Positions 22,401-34,200 of a DNA stretch of 43,341 nucleotides are shown in pieces; position 1 is the first letter of the stretch, and every line of letters begins with the position of its first letter. The position numbers and the translations under genes were made by a program. This DNA is from Gnetum montanum (lineage: Eukaryota > Streptophyta > Gnetopsida > Gnetales > Gnetaceae): contig MNCI01027020.1 in the NCBI GenBank assembly GCA_015680685.1, positions 362,247 through 405,587 on the forward strand, in the 5' to 3' direction. The notes beneath the pieces are model-generated. The model did no database searches and was not told the origin of the DNA. It saw only the letters and a list, made by a program, of their open reading frames with translations.

Positions 22401-22850
22401 ATGGTAATTTATCGTCGTATCTGGACGCATGGCAGGTTAAGGCCTTATCGGGCCAATTACAGTATTTTAAGGTCTTATCGGGCCGATTGTGGAAATTTAA
22501 GGTCTTACTGGGCTGATTCTGGTAGTTTAAGGCCTTACCAACCCAATTGCGGTAGTTTAAGGCCTTACCGGGCCGATTGTGGCAGTATAAGCCCTTACCA
22601 GGTCTATTGTGGTAGTTTAAGGCCTTACTAGGCCGACTGCGGTAGTTTAAGGCCTTACTGGGCCTATGGTGGTAGTTTATGGCCTTACCAGGCCAATTGT
22701 GCTGATTGGGGCAGTTTAAGGCCTTATCGAGTCAATGGTGACAGTTTAGGGCCTTACCGGACCAATTGTGTTGATTGCGGCAGTTTAAGGCCTTTCCAGG
22801 TCGATGGTGGTAGTTTAGGGCCTTATCGAGCTGATTGTTGTTCGTTTATG
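22401..22850 (-). repeat. hairpin array 2 of element C (about 13 units)
   Basis: The largest and clearest array: about 13 units of 29-40 bp, plus-strand consensus GGTAGTTTAAGGCCTTACCG then GGCCGATTGT. The core GGCC-TTACCG-GGCC is a perfect dyad at 22561-22574 and in at least four other units, and TAAGGCCTTA overlaps it as a second palindrome. It lies just upstream of the RT frame of C. Confidence 0.88.
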
Positions 22851-22859
22851 ATGTCTGTT

Positions 22860-23286
22860 TGATTGTATGACTTGTAATTGTTATTGAGTGTGAGACTGCC
22901 AAACTAGAAATATGTACCAAGGTGTTTAGTTTGGGCAACCAGATTTTGCTGTGCAAGGGAAGATTGCACGTGTGTAGTATTTAGCCTAGTATATAGATCT
23001 CCTTACTTCTGGTTTTACCCATATGTATTTATATGTATTTGGAATTTTGTTAATTTTTATGTTTATTGAATTTATTATGTTTATTTCGTTTATATGTATT
23101 TTTCCAAATAAACTGCCCATGCACCGATTTCCATGAGGCGGTGTATGCCACATGGAGGTGTATAAAATGGTGGCAAGCGTAAACTTCAAAGTCAATACAA
23201 AGACAACGTGAACGTAGTGAAATCCCAACGTGAACCTGAAACCAGCATGAACCTGAAACCAGCGTGAACCAAGCGCAGCATATACA
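22860..23286 (+). promoter_or_regulatory. antisense promoter region of element C
   Basis: No coding match. An AT-rich stretch (23020-23105) is followed by TATAAAA at 23161-23167 on the plus strand, then by GCGTAAAC and repeated GTGAACCTGAAACCAGC (about 20-bp units, 23205-23270). Element B has the same order between array 2 and its antisense gene (AT-rich, TATAAATA, GCGTAAAC repeats). I infer this is the promoter and 5' leader of the antisense gene of C, interrupted by the insertion of B at 23287. Confidence 0.55.
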
Positions 23287-23509
23287 TGAAACACCACAAA
23301 ATTCTGAGCTTAGTACTTTTCCAACAAAAATTGAGCCAAGTCATGATGTTCCCCAGCATGACTAAAGCTTGAGGGCCCCACAGACAGCTTCAAGCAGAGT
23401 CAAACTCAACAAAGAGCAGTTTCCTGGGATCCACTAACGACCACAACAACATCTGATATTAGAAATGGAAACTTCAAAGCTCAACATATTTAGGTTTCAC
23501 TAAGTATGC

Positions 23510-24080
23510 ATTTTCAGTGTATACACCTAGCGTATACACCCAAGTTTGCATCCACAGCATATACGTCCAACGTATACACCCAACGTACGCATCCATAGCG
23601 TATACACCCAGCGTACGCATCCATAGCATATATGCCTAGCGTACACATCCATAGTGTATACGCCCAGCGTACACGCCTCATAAGTATGCTCAGCCTATAC
23701 GATTGATGTATATGCCTGGCATGCAGTCCCCGAAGATGGCATCGAAACAACACTGCAGAGTAAGACTTGGCATAGAGCATCAACTCACATGGATAGAGTA
23801 ATCATCAGGTGTTGACATCATGCATCCTGGAGTCTATCCACTGAGCATGTACATCTTGCACGCCCAGCGTATATGCCTAGTAGACACTGCGTATACACCC
23901 AGAAGACACAGCAGATACGCCCAGAAGACACAGCGTATATGCCCAACACATCTAGCGTATACGCCCAGCACAACTAGCTTATATGCCTAGTGTATACGTC
24001 CTGCATGCCCAACGTATACGCCCAGAGTCTACGCCCACCAGATACAATGTATACACCCATCGTATATGCCTAGTAGATGC
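23510..24080 (+). repeat. GCGTATACGC-type repeat block in U3
   Basis: About 25 degenerate copies of GCGTATACGCCCA, separated by GTACGCATCCA- or AGAAGACACA-like spacers. The 10-mer GCGTATACGC is its own reverse complement. Equivalent blocks lie at 42320-42840 (3' LTR), 28985-29260 (solo LTR), 24830-25330 (leader) and 34990-35830 (antisense gene intron). Confidence 0.8.
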
Positions 24081-24168
24081 AGCATGTTGTACACTTATAA
24101 AATTTTATTCTTTTACACCCGGTAAATGCGCCATGTGTCACCCAACCCGAGTCTAACGTCTAAACCTG

Positions 24169-24175
24169 TATAAAA
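24169..24175 (+). promoter_or_regulatory. TATA box of element B 5' LTR
   Basis: TATAAAA in an otherwise GC-balanced stretch just after the repeat block. The identical box is at 42935-42941 in the 3' LTR. This is the likely core promoter for the sense genomic RNA. Confidence 0.6.
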
Positions 24176-24766
24176 CCCCCAATTTTTCATTAGAAGAGTG
24201 AAGGAAGAGCAAACCAGAGACAGAAAAATAGAGATGCTAAGAACCAGAACAGAAAACCCTGTACACTGGACTCTACCCTGCACACTGAGCATACAGCCTC
24301 TATGTTGTGCCTGCAATTGAACAAGCACACAGTCATCCTTGCATCCACCGGGGCTATTCGTCCACCTTGTGTCAAAGCCACAACTACGTTAGACCGGTGC
24401 ATTGTAACTCCCATTTTGCAATAATATTACTACATTTTCTTCCTAACATCTGTTATATTTTTTCATTAACTGTTGCATGTTTACTGTTTACGCCCTCGTA
24501 CGTTTACGCTCTGTTTATACCAGTTACACTGTTTACGTTTCATTTTACATTTGTTATGTCGTTTACATATAACCCAGCGTATAGCACCTCAGTGTACATT
24601 TGGGGAAATCCTTGCCTGATCTGCGTGCGGACCACTCAAGGTACTCTGCCTTCATTAATTCCAGCTTGCCCTCAAGTGAAGGTAGGATCTTCTGTGTGTG
24701 TCCGGAGATCTCCAGGTCTCTGTTTCCTTCCAACCGGAGACCGACAATTTTCGATGGTACAAAAAT

Positions 24767-24783
24767 TGGCTCTAGAAGGAGGG
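24767..24783 (+). other. primer binding site of element B
   Basis: TGGCTCTAGAAGGAGGG lies five bases after the LTR end. TGG fits pairing with the CCA end of a tRNA primer. The corresponding site in A keeps TGCTAGAAGGATGG. The tRNA species needs a tRNA set to decide. Confidence 0.6.
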
Positions 24784-25408
24784 CCGAAAACCGCTTAAAA
24801 CTTACTGTGCTTCAAAACTCCCACCATCTACGCTGTTGAGTATACACCACCCCTATTCACAGAACTCCCAATGTCTACACTGCTGAGTATACGCTGCCCA
24901 CACTTTATGCTATAGACTTTGTCTATGCTGCACACAGAACTCTGTTTACGCTGCTGCCATATATGCTGCACACTTTATGCTATAAAATTTTTCTACACTG
25001 CACACAAGACTCTGTCTACGCTGCCGATGTATACACTGTTGCTAAGTTTACGCTGCACTCTCTATGCTGTAACTCTGTCTACGCTGTACGCTAACTCTGT
25101 CTACACCATTCGGTATACGCTACATGCTCTATGCCATAGACTCCGTCTACGCTACTTAGCATATACGCTACACACTCTATGCCGTAGATTCTATACGCTG
25201 TACACTCTACGCCATAGATTCTCTATGCTACCACTATACACTATATACCTATATGCTGTCACTATACGTTGGGCATTGAAGCCTATATGCTAAGTTCCAG
25301 TCTATACGCTATACCCAGCGAATGTAGGTTTACGCCATGCTCAATATACCTATACTAAGTATACCAGTTTCACATCCCTTCACTGTGTCGTATTCTCAAC
25401 TACTCATC
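24784..25408 (+). other. leader (5' UTR) of element B with TACGCT repeats
   Basis: Dominated by degenerate CTACGCTGT / GTATACGCT motifs, mostly at 24830-25330, related to the U3 repeats. No gene. It ends near the first plausible gag ATG at 25409. Confidence 0.6.
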
Positions 25409-27780
25409 ATGAACACTGCAAACTCCAATGCTGCAACCAAGCCAGTCACAGACATCGTATGCACCATGGCCATTCAACAGCTCATGGTACAACCCACTGT
25501 GGGGCCTCGTCGGTCTCTTAGACTCCAAGGGAGCAACCCATCATTTAACATCATACCCGAGGAGCAATAAAATTTCATATGTGTGAAAATACAAGCCAGC
25601 CTAACTGTGAACCAAACTGAGATGGAAGTTAAAAGATAATTCGAATTGTTTCACAAGGTATGGCATGAGTTCATCCCTACACCATATGATATCATTCCTC
25701 TTCCAGAGCACTACTCTGAGCTTATCTCTCAGCTCCAACTACTAAATAATCAGCCCCTGGACCAGTCCATGGAAAATCCTCAATTGGAAGAGGAGGATGA
25801 CTTTGCAGCTAAATCCAAGAATGAGGATTCATATCACACCCTTAGCCCACAAACGTATACAAATCCATTGTTTCATCCATTCATGGGTGAAACTACGTCC
25901 CTCCAGCCATTCAAAATCACGCAAGTGCATGTGCCTCAACAAGAGGCATCCACTCTCATCCCCATTCCCCTAGCAACCGATGTTCAAGTCAATACGCTTC
26001 CCCTTGCAATTCCTCCTGTGGCCACGGTACCCCCGTTCTTACAAATGCAACCTCCTCAAAATAATGTAGGAGTGACCTTCCCACCCCAAGTGATTGGGAT
26101 GCTACATGTGATACCAGCTTCTACGTCTGCTCATTATATTCCCTGGATCCAAACCCAAGGAGCCCCTTTCACCACTACAACTCAACCAGTTCAGAGTGCC
26201 CCTAGGCAAAGCATGACTGACCAATGGGCAGCGATTAGTGCTCAAACGCATCAATCCCTTCACTATAACATACTGCCTCACATAATTCTACTAGCTAACA
26301 TCTCTCAAGGACAACCACAACAACAACAACCACTTGCCTACAATGTGTCACCCCTAGTACCATCCACCACGAATATTCCACAAGTGCAGCCTCCAACTAC
26401 ACAGCTTTCTACCTTCCATCCCACTGCGCAACAGTCTAACATGTATACCATATAACATCCCCAACCTGCTACCTCTCCTAGCACCCAGGACTAGGCTGAT
26501 GCTAAAAAGCTAATGCAGGAGCTGACTGATGAGGTTAAACGCCTCAAAACAGCCTCTGACGGAGAGCTGAAGGTAGTGGATTTTTATCACGATGACCCTA
26601 TCAGCTCTTTGGTGCCGCCTCTAACGCTACCCAAAGGACTATCCTTGCCCGCGTTGACTAAATATAATAGGGAGACAGACCCCAATGCTCACCTTATAAC
26701 ATTTAGACTAGAATGCACGTTGTTTCAAGTGTGGCCACATGCCATTCTACGAGTGTTCCCTATGTCCCTCGCAGGGAGAGCACTTGATTCGTATTGGGCC
26801 TTGCCAAGAAACTCGATATTTTCTCTAGAGGAGTTGTTACATCAATTCGTTACTAGGTTCAGTATAACTTCAAACCTAAAGCAACACTTGACAGCCTTAT
26901 ACAGGTCAAACAAACACCTCTAGAACCCGTCCAAAACTTCATCCAATGGTGGAGTGCTACTCTCAATGAGCTCCTTGAGCTGATCCTAGAGACATATCTC
27001 CTCACCATTCTAAAAGGTGTTGTCAATGAATTTTTCAAATCCAAACTATATTATCTCAATGTGCGTAACCTCAATCAAGCCTTTGTACAGATTAAGAACA
27101 TAGAGGAGGCGGCCCAAAACAGCCACGATCCTGCATATTTAGCCTTTAAGAATCAACATAGTAAGAAAGATAAAGAAAAGGCTAAAAAAACTATAGCGGA
27201 AGTAGCAGAAACGCAACAAGAAAATGTGGGACAACAAAGCAAACCACCTATTGTCCCTACTAATTATGCTAAACCTACTTCCACGATCGCACCAGAATCA
27301 TCCTCATCACAGAACCCAACACCGAATCGTATGAGAAACTTTGAGAGGAAGGACCCCTCTCAATACACACCACTACCCATGAAACCATCAGAGTTGTTCG
27401 ACCAACTCCTGAAGGTAGGATTAATGAAACATAAACAATTGTCCCCTACAGTGATCCAAAGGCACGATCGGTTCTGTCAATTGGTTCAGAACCCAAGCCT
27501 AGCAATGCCAGATGAACCCCCAGTACCAAAAGGCTTTAGAATAGACTGTTTCTGCGATTATCATTAGTGCAATGGGCATGGTACGGATTATTTTTTCACC
27601 CTAAAACAAGATATTCAATGAATGATCGACGGAGGTCAGATCACTTTTGATGAAGCCAACCCGGTCCAACCACAAAACCAGGCACCGTACCTGATCAACA
27701 CAATTTACCTTGATAATGAAACTGAAACACCTAGCATTAACACTTTCTATTCTGACCATGAGTAGCAAACGTCTAATAAA
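25409..27780 (+). pseudogene. gag of element B
   Basis: I choose the ATG at 25409 (MNTANSNAATKP). One frame runs to about 26895 with stops near 25568, 25637, 26453 and 26494, then shifts by one and continues to about 27765. The N-terminal half is rich in Pro, Gln and Thr. The capsid-like retrotransposon gag core is at 26560-27110 (SLPALTKYNRETDPNAHLI, FPMSLAGRALDSYWALPR). A Lys-rich segment follows (27160-27190), then KPSELFDQLLKVG, and a zinc-knuckle-like CDYH-stop-CNGHGTDYF at 27548-27590 in which the last Cys is Phe. Homologous throughout to gag of A. Confidence 0.86.
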
Positions 27781-28204
27781 TCATTTTTAGTGCGTATTTC
27801 ACCCATGGTACAAACATCTGTGCCTCAACCATCATACCCCCCATAGAAGCCTTATGTTATCCGAATACCCCTCGTCGTAGCAACTTCTAACACCCCGACA
27901 CGCGAAAAATCATACGTGGTGCGCGTACCTCCCGCTATTGCTATCGTGAACGCACAAACACCTCCTATTTGCCCCAGTCCCTACGTAGTCTGCGTACCAC
28001 CTATGGTCGCAACAGTGGAGGTACAACCTCCAGCTAGGCCAACGTCATACGTCTTTAAAACACCTGAACATCCTGGTGACCACAAGTCTTCCACTTCGCA
28101 GACACAGAATAAACCAAGTCCCTATGTCATCAAGGTGCACAGCCAGTCTAGCATTCAACCACATGCAACCATCCAACCACAACCCCGCCCTTCTCCATTT
28201 GTAG
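27781..28204 (+). pseudogene. proline-rich gag-protease linker of element B
   Basis: Encodes about six copies of a short motif of the form P/S-Y/F-V-V/I-R/K-V/I-P: PYVIRIP, SYVVRVPP, PYVVCVPP, SYVFKTP, PYVIKVH and PFVV. Element A has PFVIRVP and PFILKVPP at the same place. The frame is cut at 28204 by the solo LTR and resumes in the same frame at 29389 (to the stop at 29560). Confidence 0.7.
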
Positions 28205-29387
28205 TGTACCGCCTGAAATCGTCGGTCCCCGGCTGGAACGGGAAACAGAGACCGCGGGATCACAGGACGAGCACATATGATCCCACCTTCACCTGAGGGC
28301 GTGCTGGAATGCACCAAGGTAGGGTACCTTGGGTGGTCCGCACGCGGATCAAACAAGGATTTCCCCGAGCGCCGCCGAAGTGTTATACGCTGGGTTATGG
28401 TGTAAACGGAGCGTAAACAGTGAACTAGGCGTAGATAGAGCGTAAGCGTAAGGACGTAAACAGAGTCGGGCGTAAACAACGTAAACAAATATAGGCATAG
28501 CATAAGCGTATACAGGCATGGACAGCGTAAACAGCGTAAATAAATGTACGATGTAAGCAAACATAATCGGTGTAAACAGTGGGCGTATGCGGGCGCAAAC
28601 GAAGCGTGAACATAAACGGGCGTAAACGAAGCGTGGGCCAAAATAACGTAAAACTATAAAAGAACTTGCAACAAGCGTAAACAGTGGATTTCAGAGTTAA
28701 AATGTTGTGCATCGGTCTAACGTAGTTGTGTAGGGACACAAGGTGGACGTAAAGCCCCGGTGGACGCAGGGATGCAGCTGGCTGACACAGTAGGCGGAGC
28801 GCGGATTGTGCTCGGCGTACAGGACTTCCAGCATAAGCGTAAGTGTAAGGGGGTTTCTACAGCGTAATTGCTCTGGGTCTCTTCTAGTAATTTTTGACCT
28901 CATAAATGCGGAAAACTAGGCTATTTATAGGGGTAGGGTTACCGGGAAAATCGGACTGGGAGACACGTGGCGTATAGACCCGGCGTTATAATTTAGAAAC
29001 ATGGTATACGCTGGGCGTATACGCTGGGCGTGGATTTGGATGGATGCTGGCGTATACGCTGGGGCGTATATGCTGATGGATGTTGGACGTCGACTTTAAT
29101 TCTTGCTCCTGTTGCACCTGCTGAGCATGGGTGTGAGGCGTGTATGCTGAGCGTCGGGCGTAGACGCCGAGCGTAGACGCCGGGCGTAGACGCCGGCACA
29201 ACACTTGGTTTAAAACTAGGTGTATACGCTGGGCGTATACGCTGGCACAACACTTGGTAAAAACTGGGTGTTTCGATTCTCAAAATTGCCCTGTGTGACT
29301 TCAAATGTAGCCAAAGTCGTCTGTGGGTCACGGGGATCTGCTTCTTTTCAGACAAATGCTAAACTCATAAATTTTTGTGGTGTTTCA
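28205..29387 (-). repeat. solo LTR of a related element, nested in element B
   Basis: Begins at 29387 (minus TGAAACACCACAAAAATTT) and ends at 28205 (minus ...GGTACA). It is flanked by TGTAG (28200-28204) and CGTAG (29388-29392), a 5-bp target duplication with one C/T change. It carries GCGTATACGC repeats, CTATAAATAG near 28921-28930, and the U5 block shared with B and C. There is no PBS, PPT or coding on either side. It interrupts the gag-protease frame, and the frame matches on both sides when the insert and one target copy are discounted. Confidence 0.9.
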
Positions 29388-30679
29388 CGTAGTATGGGTT
29401 CTAAAGCAACTTGAGGTCTCAAAACCAACTGCACCCACATGCCACACACGAGAATGCCTAGCGGATAAGCTTACACGCAAACGCTTGGAGAAGGAGCGCC
29501 AACGACTAGCCTTAGGACATCCTAAACGTACCCCGCTAAACGCAGTAACCGATTCCAGGTAAAAATGACAAACCAACTATGCATGAAATAAAACTATTGG
29601 GCCTAATGGACCAAGTCACTACCGATAAACATGTGCCCAACAATAGAGATCTAGCGATAGCTCTAACACAGGTCACACAGGTGCTTAAACAAAAGAATAC
29701 TTTATTGAGCTTATACGACCTAGTGTTAACATCTCAAACCCATCGCGAAGCTCTAGTGTGCATGTTGACATCCATCCTAGTAAGCAAAGACTTACCTCCA
29801 AATGAACCTTCGATTCATGTAGTAATGTACTCGCCTCAAGGGTCAACTCCCAAGCCATTGAGTTTCCACAATGACAACATCAAAGTGGATGAGAAAATGG
29901 GAGAGGTAACAATAGCACCTATGTTCATAGCAATACGAATAAATCAATTCAAAATACATAGGGTCCATGTAGATGATGGAGCCGCTACAAACGTAGTGCC
30001 ATATCCCATCGTCGAACAATTGGGGCTTACAAAGCTAATTAAACCAACCACCACCACATGTTTGAAATCGTTTAGCAGATCGTGTGTGATAGTCAATGGC
30101 ACTGTGACTTTAGACTTTATAGCAGGGAATCAATTCCCCACATCTGCTGACTTTGTGGTAATCGACAAAATGCTAGGGTTCAACCTAATATTGGGAAGTC
30201 CCTGGGTAGCCCAACTGAAAGTAGTCTCTTCCCCTATACACCAAGAAATTCACCTGCCTTACGAAGGTGGCGAAACTGTTATACATGGGGAGGCTGCTAC
30301 TCCCATCATCTCATCATACATAGATATAGACCAAGGCTCAGAGGTTAAGCTTGAAGAGCCTAAAAAAAATGACACAAATGAACAACAACCAGTAGGCAAT
30401 TATCTTTTAAACAAAAAAGAAAATTTACCCAAAATAAAAACACCTGGGCCTAAAATCATACACACACAGCCTTGCTTAGAAACTACAACTGACACAGAAA
30501 CCACAACACATGCAGAAGCGCAAGAAAACGCCAACGTTGAAACAAATCCATCAGATGTCCCTTGGGCTGAATTAGCATTCAACATGATCAGTGAAGGGGA
30601 CACTGAATATAGAATCATACCTGCTAATGCATCTCCTAACGTCAAAATGAGAAAAATTAAAAAATTATTAAATCAATAA
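29388..30679 (+). pseudogene. aspartic protease of element B
   Basis: The linker 29388-29562 ends in TAA and the frame shifts by one before 29579. The protease frame is then open for 366 codons. Visible blocks are SLYDLVLTSQTHREALVCML, the active site VHVDDGAATNVVPYP near 29970, DFVVIDKMLGFNLILGSPW near 30160-30200, and an acidic/Thr-rich tail. The active site is DDGA, as in A. The tail beyond about 30300 has no recognised domain and ends at TAA 30677-30679. It would cleave Gag-Pol. This is the best-preserved coding block in B. Confidence 0.86.
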
Positions 30680-30689
30680 ACAACACTCT

Positions 30690-30895
30690 ATCCGAAATGA
30701 CGTTAAACTATCATGTCTACAATGACATAAAACTAGCCATGATCAGAAATTGTCGATCTACCAAGAGAAATCCACCCATGCCCTTTGAAACTTCCCTTGT
30801 TCATGTATGGCCCAAAATGGCCTTAAACTAGTACGCAAGGCCTGAAATGACCTTAAACCAATGTGAATGTCCTGAAATGGCCTTAAACTAGATCA
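30690..30895 (+). repeat. hairpin array 1 of element B
   Basis: About five units ending TTAAACTA. The perfect dyad GGCC-CAAAAT-GGCC is at 30809-30822. Others (GGCCTGAAATGACC, TGTCCTGAAATGGCC) are degenerate. It lies between the protease stop and the 3' end of the antisense gene. Confidence 0.75.
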
Positions 30896-31252
30896 TCCAC
30901 TTATACTTTGGTTTTCTCAAAAATTCCAATTCACTGTTTGAATTTACGTTTGCATTGTCAATAACAATTTTTGCAATTATCTTTCGCTTATAATTAGTTC
31001 TACTTATAATTACATTCATGAACTACACTTAAACTACCAAAACAAACCAAAACATTTTATATTGTCGTGTCGTGTTTACATTGAAACCCAAAATCCACAA
31101 CAAAAAAATATAACTAAAACATATGTAGATATACATGTAATCATGTAAAATTACAAGAGTCAACTAATTTTATTCATCCATTCAATACAACTCAAACCAT
31201 TCAATTTATAATTCACGTATAAATCTGAGTCAGAATAATTTCAAAGCAAAGA
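30896..31252. other. AT-rich spacer between array 1 and the antisense gene end
   Basis: AT-rich, no ORF of note. It should contain the 3' UTR and poly(A) region of the antisense gene. I see no unambiguous signal. Confidence 0.4.
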
Positions 31253-34200
31253 TTAAACATCCGAGACAGGAGCATCATCCTCTTTAGATCCACCAGCATC
31301 ATGAGTCCCCACTCCACTAGGGCCAGCTTCTTGAACGTCACCATCGCCTTGATCCTATAAAATGCAAAGGAAAAAATCAACATATGGATAAAAGAAAAAA
31401 AACCTTCAAACATTATTTAGCGAACCAATTTCATGATAACAAAATGCTTACCGTAGGGGATCCCCCTAAACCAAATTCCAGTCGGCGGAGGATTTCCTCC
31501 TCTGAGACGCTCGCCCAATCGGTGCCATCAAGGCCTAGGTCAACATCTGCCAAGGCCTTCCCCTTGTCAACCTTCGACCATGTAGGATGCTTTAAAGGGA
31601 ATTCACCCACAGACACATCCCCAAAAGTAGTCATGATTTCCCTAGTAGGTGATTCCATCTCAACAGTTGTGTTCTGAGCAAAGGTATCAAATGCAGAGTG
31701 TAGACCTAGACCCTCCACAAACATCTCAAGCTAACGCTTTTCAATAGATACTTCTTTCAATGATTTCTTATAATGGTTCTTGTGATTCTTCTCATCCTGA
31801 TCCCACTTACGCACCTTGGAAGTGAAAGCCTTTCAATCTTGACACTTGAGGTTCAATAGATCCACCTGGGCCTTACGCTCTGCTAGTTTTCGGGTCAGTG
31901 ACGCATGGCGATTGAGTAGGTTCCAGTATCTAGTATACGTGACCTCGAAAGTCCACCAAGAGCGATGACCACTTAGTTTAGTAGAGGAGAACTCATACCA
32001 AGCCTTAAGATCATCACGCTCAACTAATAACTCGGAAACAGATTTCTCCTTTACTTGGACTTGCAACCACAACTGTTTCATGGAATGCCTACAGGTCCAA
32101 AGCGATTTGGCGTTATGTACAAGACCTTCTACCACCTTATCATAAACTAGCCTTGGTATCTACTTGAATTTTGGGGGTAGTGTGGGAAAACTCTCAATGC
32201 TAAAAGTCTCAGAAGGATCCCACCTTAGTTTGGCACCTATGCACACAAAAAGAACAAACACTAAAACAACAAAACGGGGTGTGAAACTCTAAAGCTACAA
32301 AAGACTCGAAACATTTGTACCTATCTCAGGGTGGGCTTCCTGAATACGTTCAACAACCTCCTCAGTGATACCATCCACAAAATAAATTTTACTTGGCATC
32401 TTAGTCCAAGTAAATGGTCACGAGTACGAGATGGACTAACCTCTACGGTCCTTTCAGGGGGAGCCATTTTCATGGGCACATCCAGCTGCATCATTTTGGT
32501 TTCACTACCTTCGTCTGGAAGAGATGAAAACACAAAAGTAAAACACCATGGAAACAACAACTCACAGGGTAACATAATAAAATAAAGGGAAATATACCGT
32601 GTTCTCTATTCCCTTAGGGGTTTGGGGGTTCACCTAAGTCCAGTCTTCCCTTAAGGAAGCTGCTGAACATTTCATCAACACCAATCTGGTCATCGACCAG
32701 TTCTATCTCTATGGTGTCTTCCCCCAGCTCTTTCATCCCTCCCCCCTGATCTTTACCCACATCTACCTCCTCAGTCATCAATTCCATTGTAGCTTCCTCC
32801 TCTTCAATGATAGTCTCTAATTCCTGCCTCCTCACTTCTTGAGTCAAGTCTGAAGGCATCAGTGGCATGTAAGCGGTCAAAGTAAAAAGTGTGCATAAGA
32901 TGAAAAGGACAATGCAATAAATGTGCCAAGTTTACTTACCTCGGATAGGAATTTTGAACTATATGTGTTTCACCCATGGCTCTTCTACATATGAGGTCAC
33001 CTCCTTCGAGCGTTCACACTTTGAGAGCTTTGACTTGGCTTTCCCAATTGTCTCTTTAATGACACGTTCAGCTCTCTTAGCAGTATAAGGCACGTCATCT
33101 GGTTCCAACCCCACACTATCATGTGTGTGGATTGACGTACCAAATGATCCTCCTGTAGTGATAGAAACTGACTCATCAATCCCCTCAGAAGGATCTTGGG
33201 ACTCAGCTATCTTGAACAAATGGTTGATCCATAGACGAGACAACTAAGTATGATCTCGTAGGACATATTTATTATTAGTGCGAACCACTAGAAACTTGGC
33301 CAGATCACAAAGATAGCTGGCAAAGAATGCAAATGTAAAGTGGAACTGCACCTCAACATTTGAGCACAATCGCACTATCTCCTTATGAAGGCCTAACAAC
33401 AAAAATTAAGCCCAGTTATAACGCATTTCGGTTTCTAAGATGGCTCGAATAATACGGGCAGCTTCAACACCAAGGCTTCTCACATGGGACAAGGATTTAA
33501 GGAACACCCGTGCCCTAAATAGGGGATATAATTCATTAAATTCCTCAACTTTTGACTTCCCCTACATAGGAAATCCCTTGGCATCCTTGACAACATCCAA
33601 CCAGTCCTCCAGCTCACGTACCATATGAAGCTATTTCTGAGCCCTGTCCAAAACTACATCTACACCACCCACCGGTACAGCAAACAGGTCCAAAAAGAAT
33701 TCAGCCAAAAAATGGAAGACTATCTTAACACCCTTAATACGGGTGCTATAGTAGGAAATGGACTTGTCAAATGAATCAAAAATTCCGATCATTTCAGCTA
33801 TCGACATGTCAGGGCTCAGGGTTGTAAAGAGCTCCATAAGGCCAGAATCATCTAAACAATGGACAATGGATGACGGGGCATGGGTGCGCAACCATTTCTA
33901 TGCCTTATTGATCTCCCTAAACTTCATCAAGAGGGTCCTCTTAGTTTGTCCTGTCATGACAGGGTCTCTGCCAAGAGGGACATCAACTGTAGATACAATT
34001 CGAAACCATCACATCAGTATAACCATCAGCAATTGAACAAACACATTAACGCATCTAGAAAATATTGTCACTTACCTTTAGTAGTCAACTTAGAGGTGCT
34101 ACCCAAGTTAGAGTTACAAGGAAAAATTGGTCCATTATGTGACCAATCTTCATGCAACCACCCATGAGTTGTGCATTGTGCAAACACTCTAGAAAATCAT

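Larger units (their letters stand above)
16346..23286 (-). mobile_element. Element C: Tat-clade retrotransposon, 3' portion, split by element B
   Basis: A minus-strand element whose 3' LTR (17380-16346), PPT, 3' UTR, array 3, integrase, aRNH, RNase H, RT, array 2 and antisense promoter are present. It stops abruptly at 23286, where the 5' LTR of B begins, so its gag-protease part should lie beyond B, outside the window. The pol frame is continuous from 22378 to 19361 with only in-frame stops. Confidence 0.82.
23287..24761 (+). repeat. 5' LTR of element B
   Basis: Starts TGAAACACCACAAAATTC at 23287 and ends ...TGGTACA at 24761. It aligns with 42094-43341. U3 contains the GCGTATACGC repeat block (23510-24080). 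A TATAAAA box is at 24169-24175, so transcription should start near 24200. The U5 block 24600-24761 is shared with the C and solo LTRs. Confidence 0.87.

Noticed and set aside
22401-22850. CRISPR-like repeat array
   Set aside because: Units are degenerate, spacers are not unique, and the context is a plant retrotransposon; there are no cas genes.
23510-24080. Coding for a repetitive protein (reverse-strand ORF rich in Gly/Cys/Tyr/Ala at 23514-23783)
   Set aside because: The ORF is a translation of the GTATACGC repeats inside an LTR and differs between the two LTRs.
24767-24783. Naming the tRNA primer
   Set aside because: The match is too short and decayed to choose a tRNA without a tRNA set.
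24919-25293. 124-codon plus-strand ORF
   Set aside because: Tyr/Leu/Cys periodicity reflects the TACGCT leader repeats; it precedes gag and has no homologue in A.
28045-28641. 198-codon minus-strand ORF
   Set aside because: It straddles the boundary between the solo LTR and the host linker, so it cannot be an ancestral gene.
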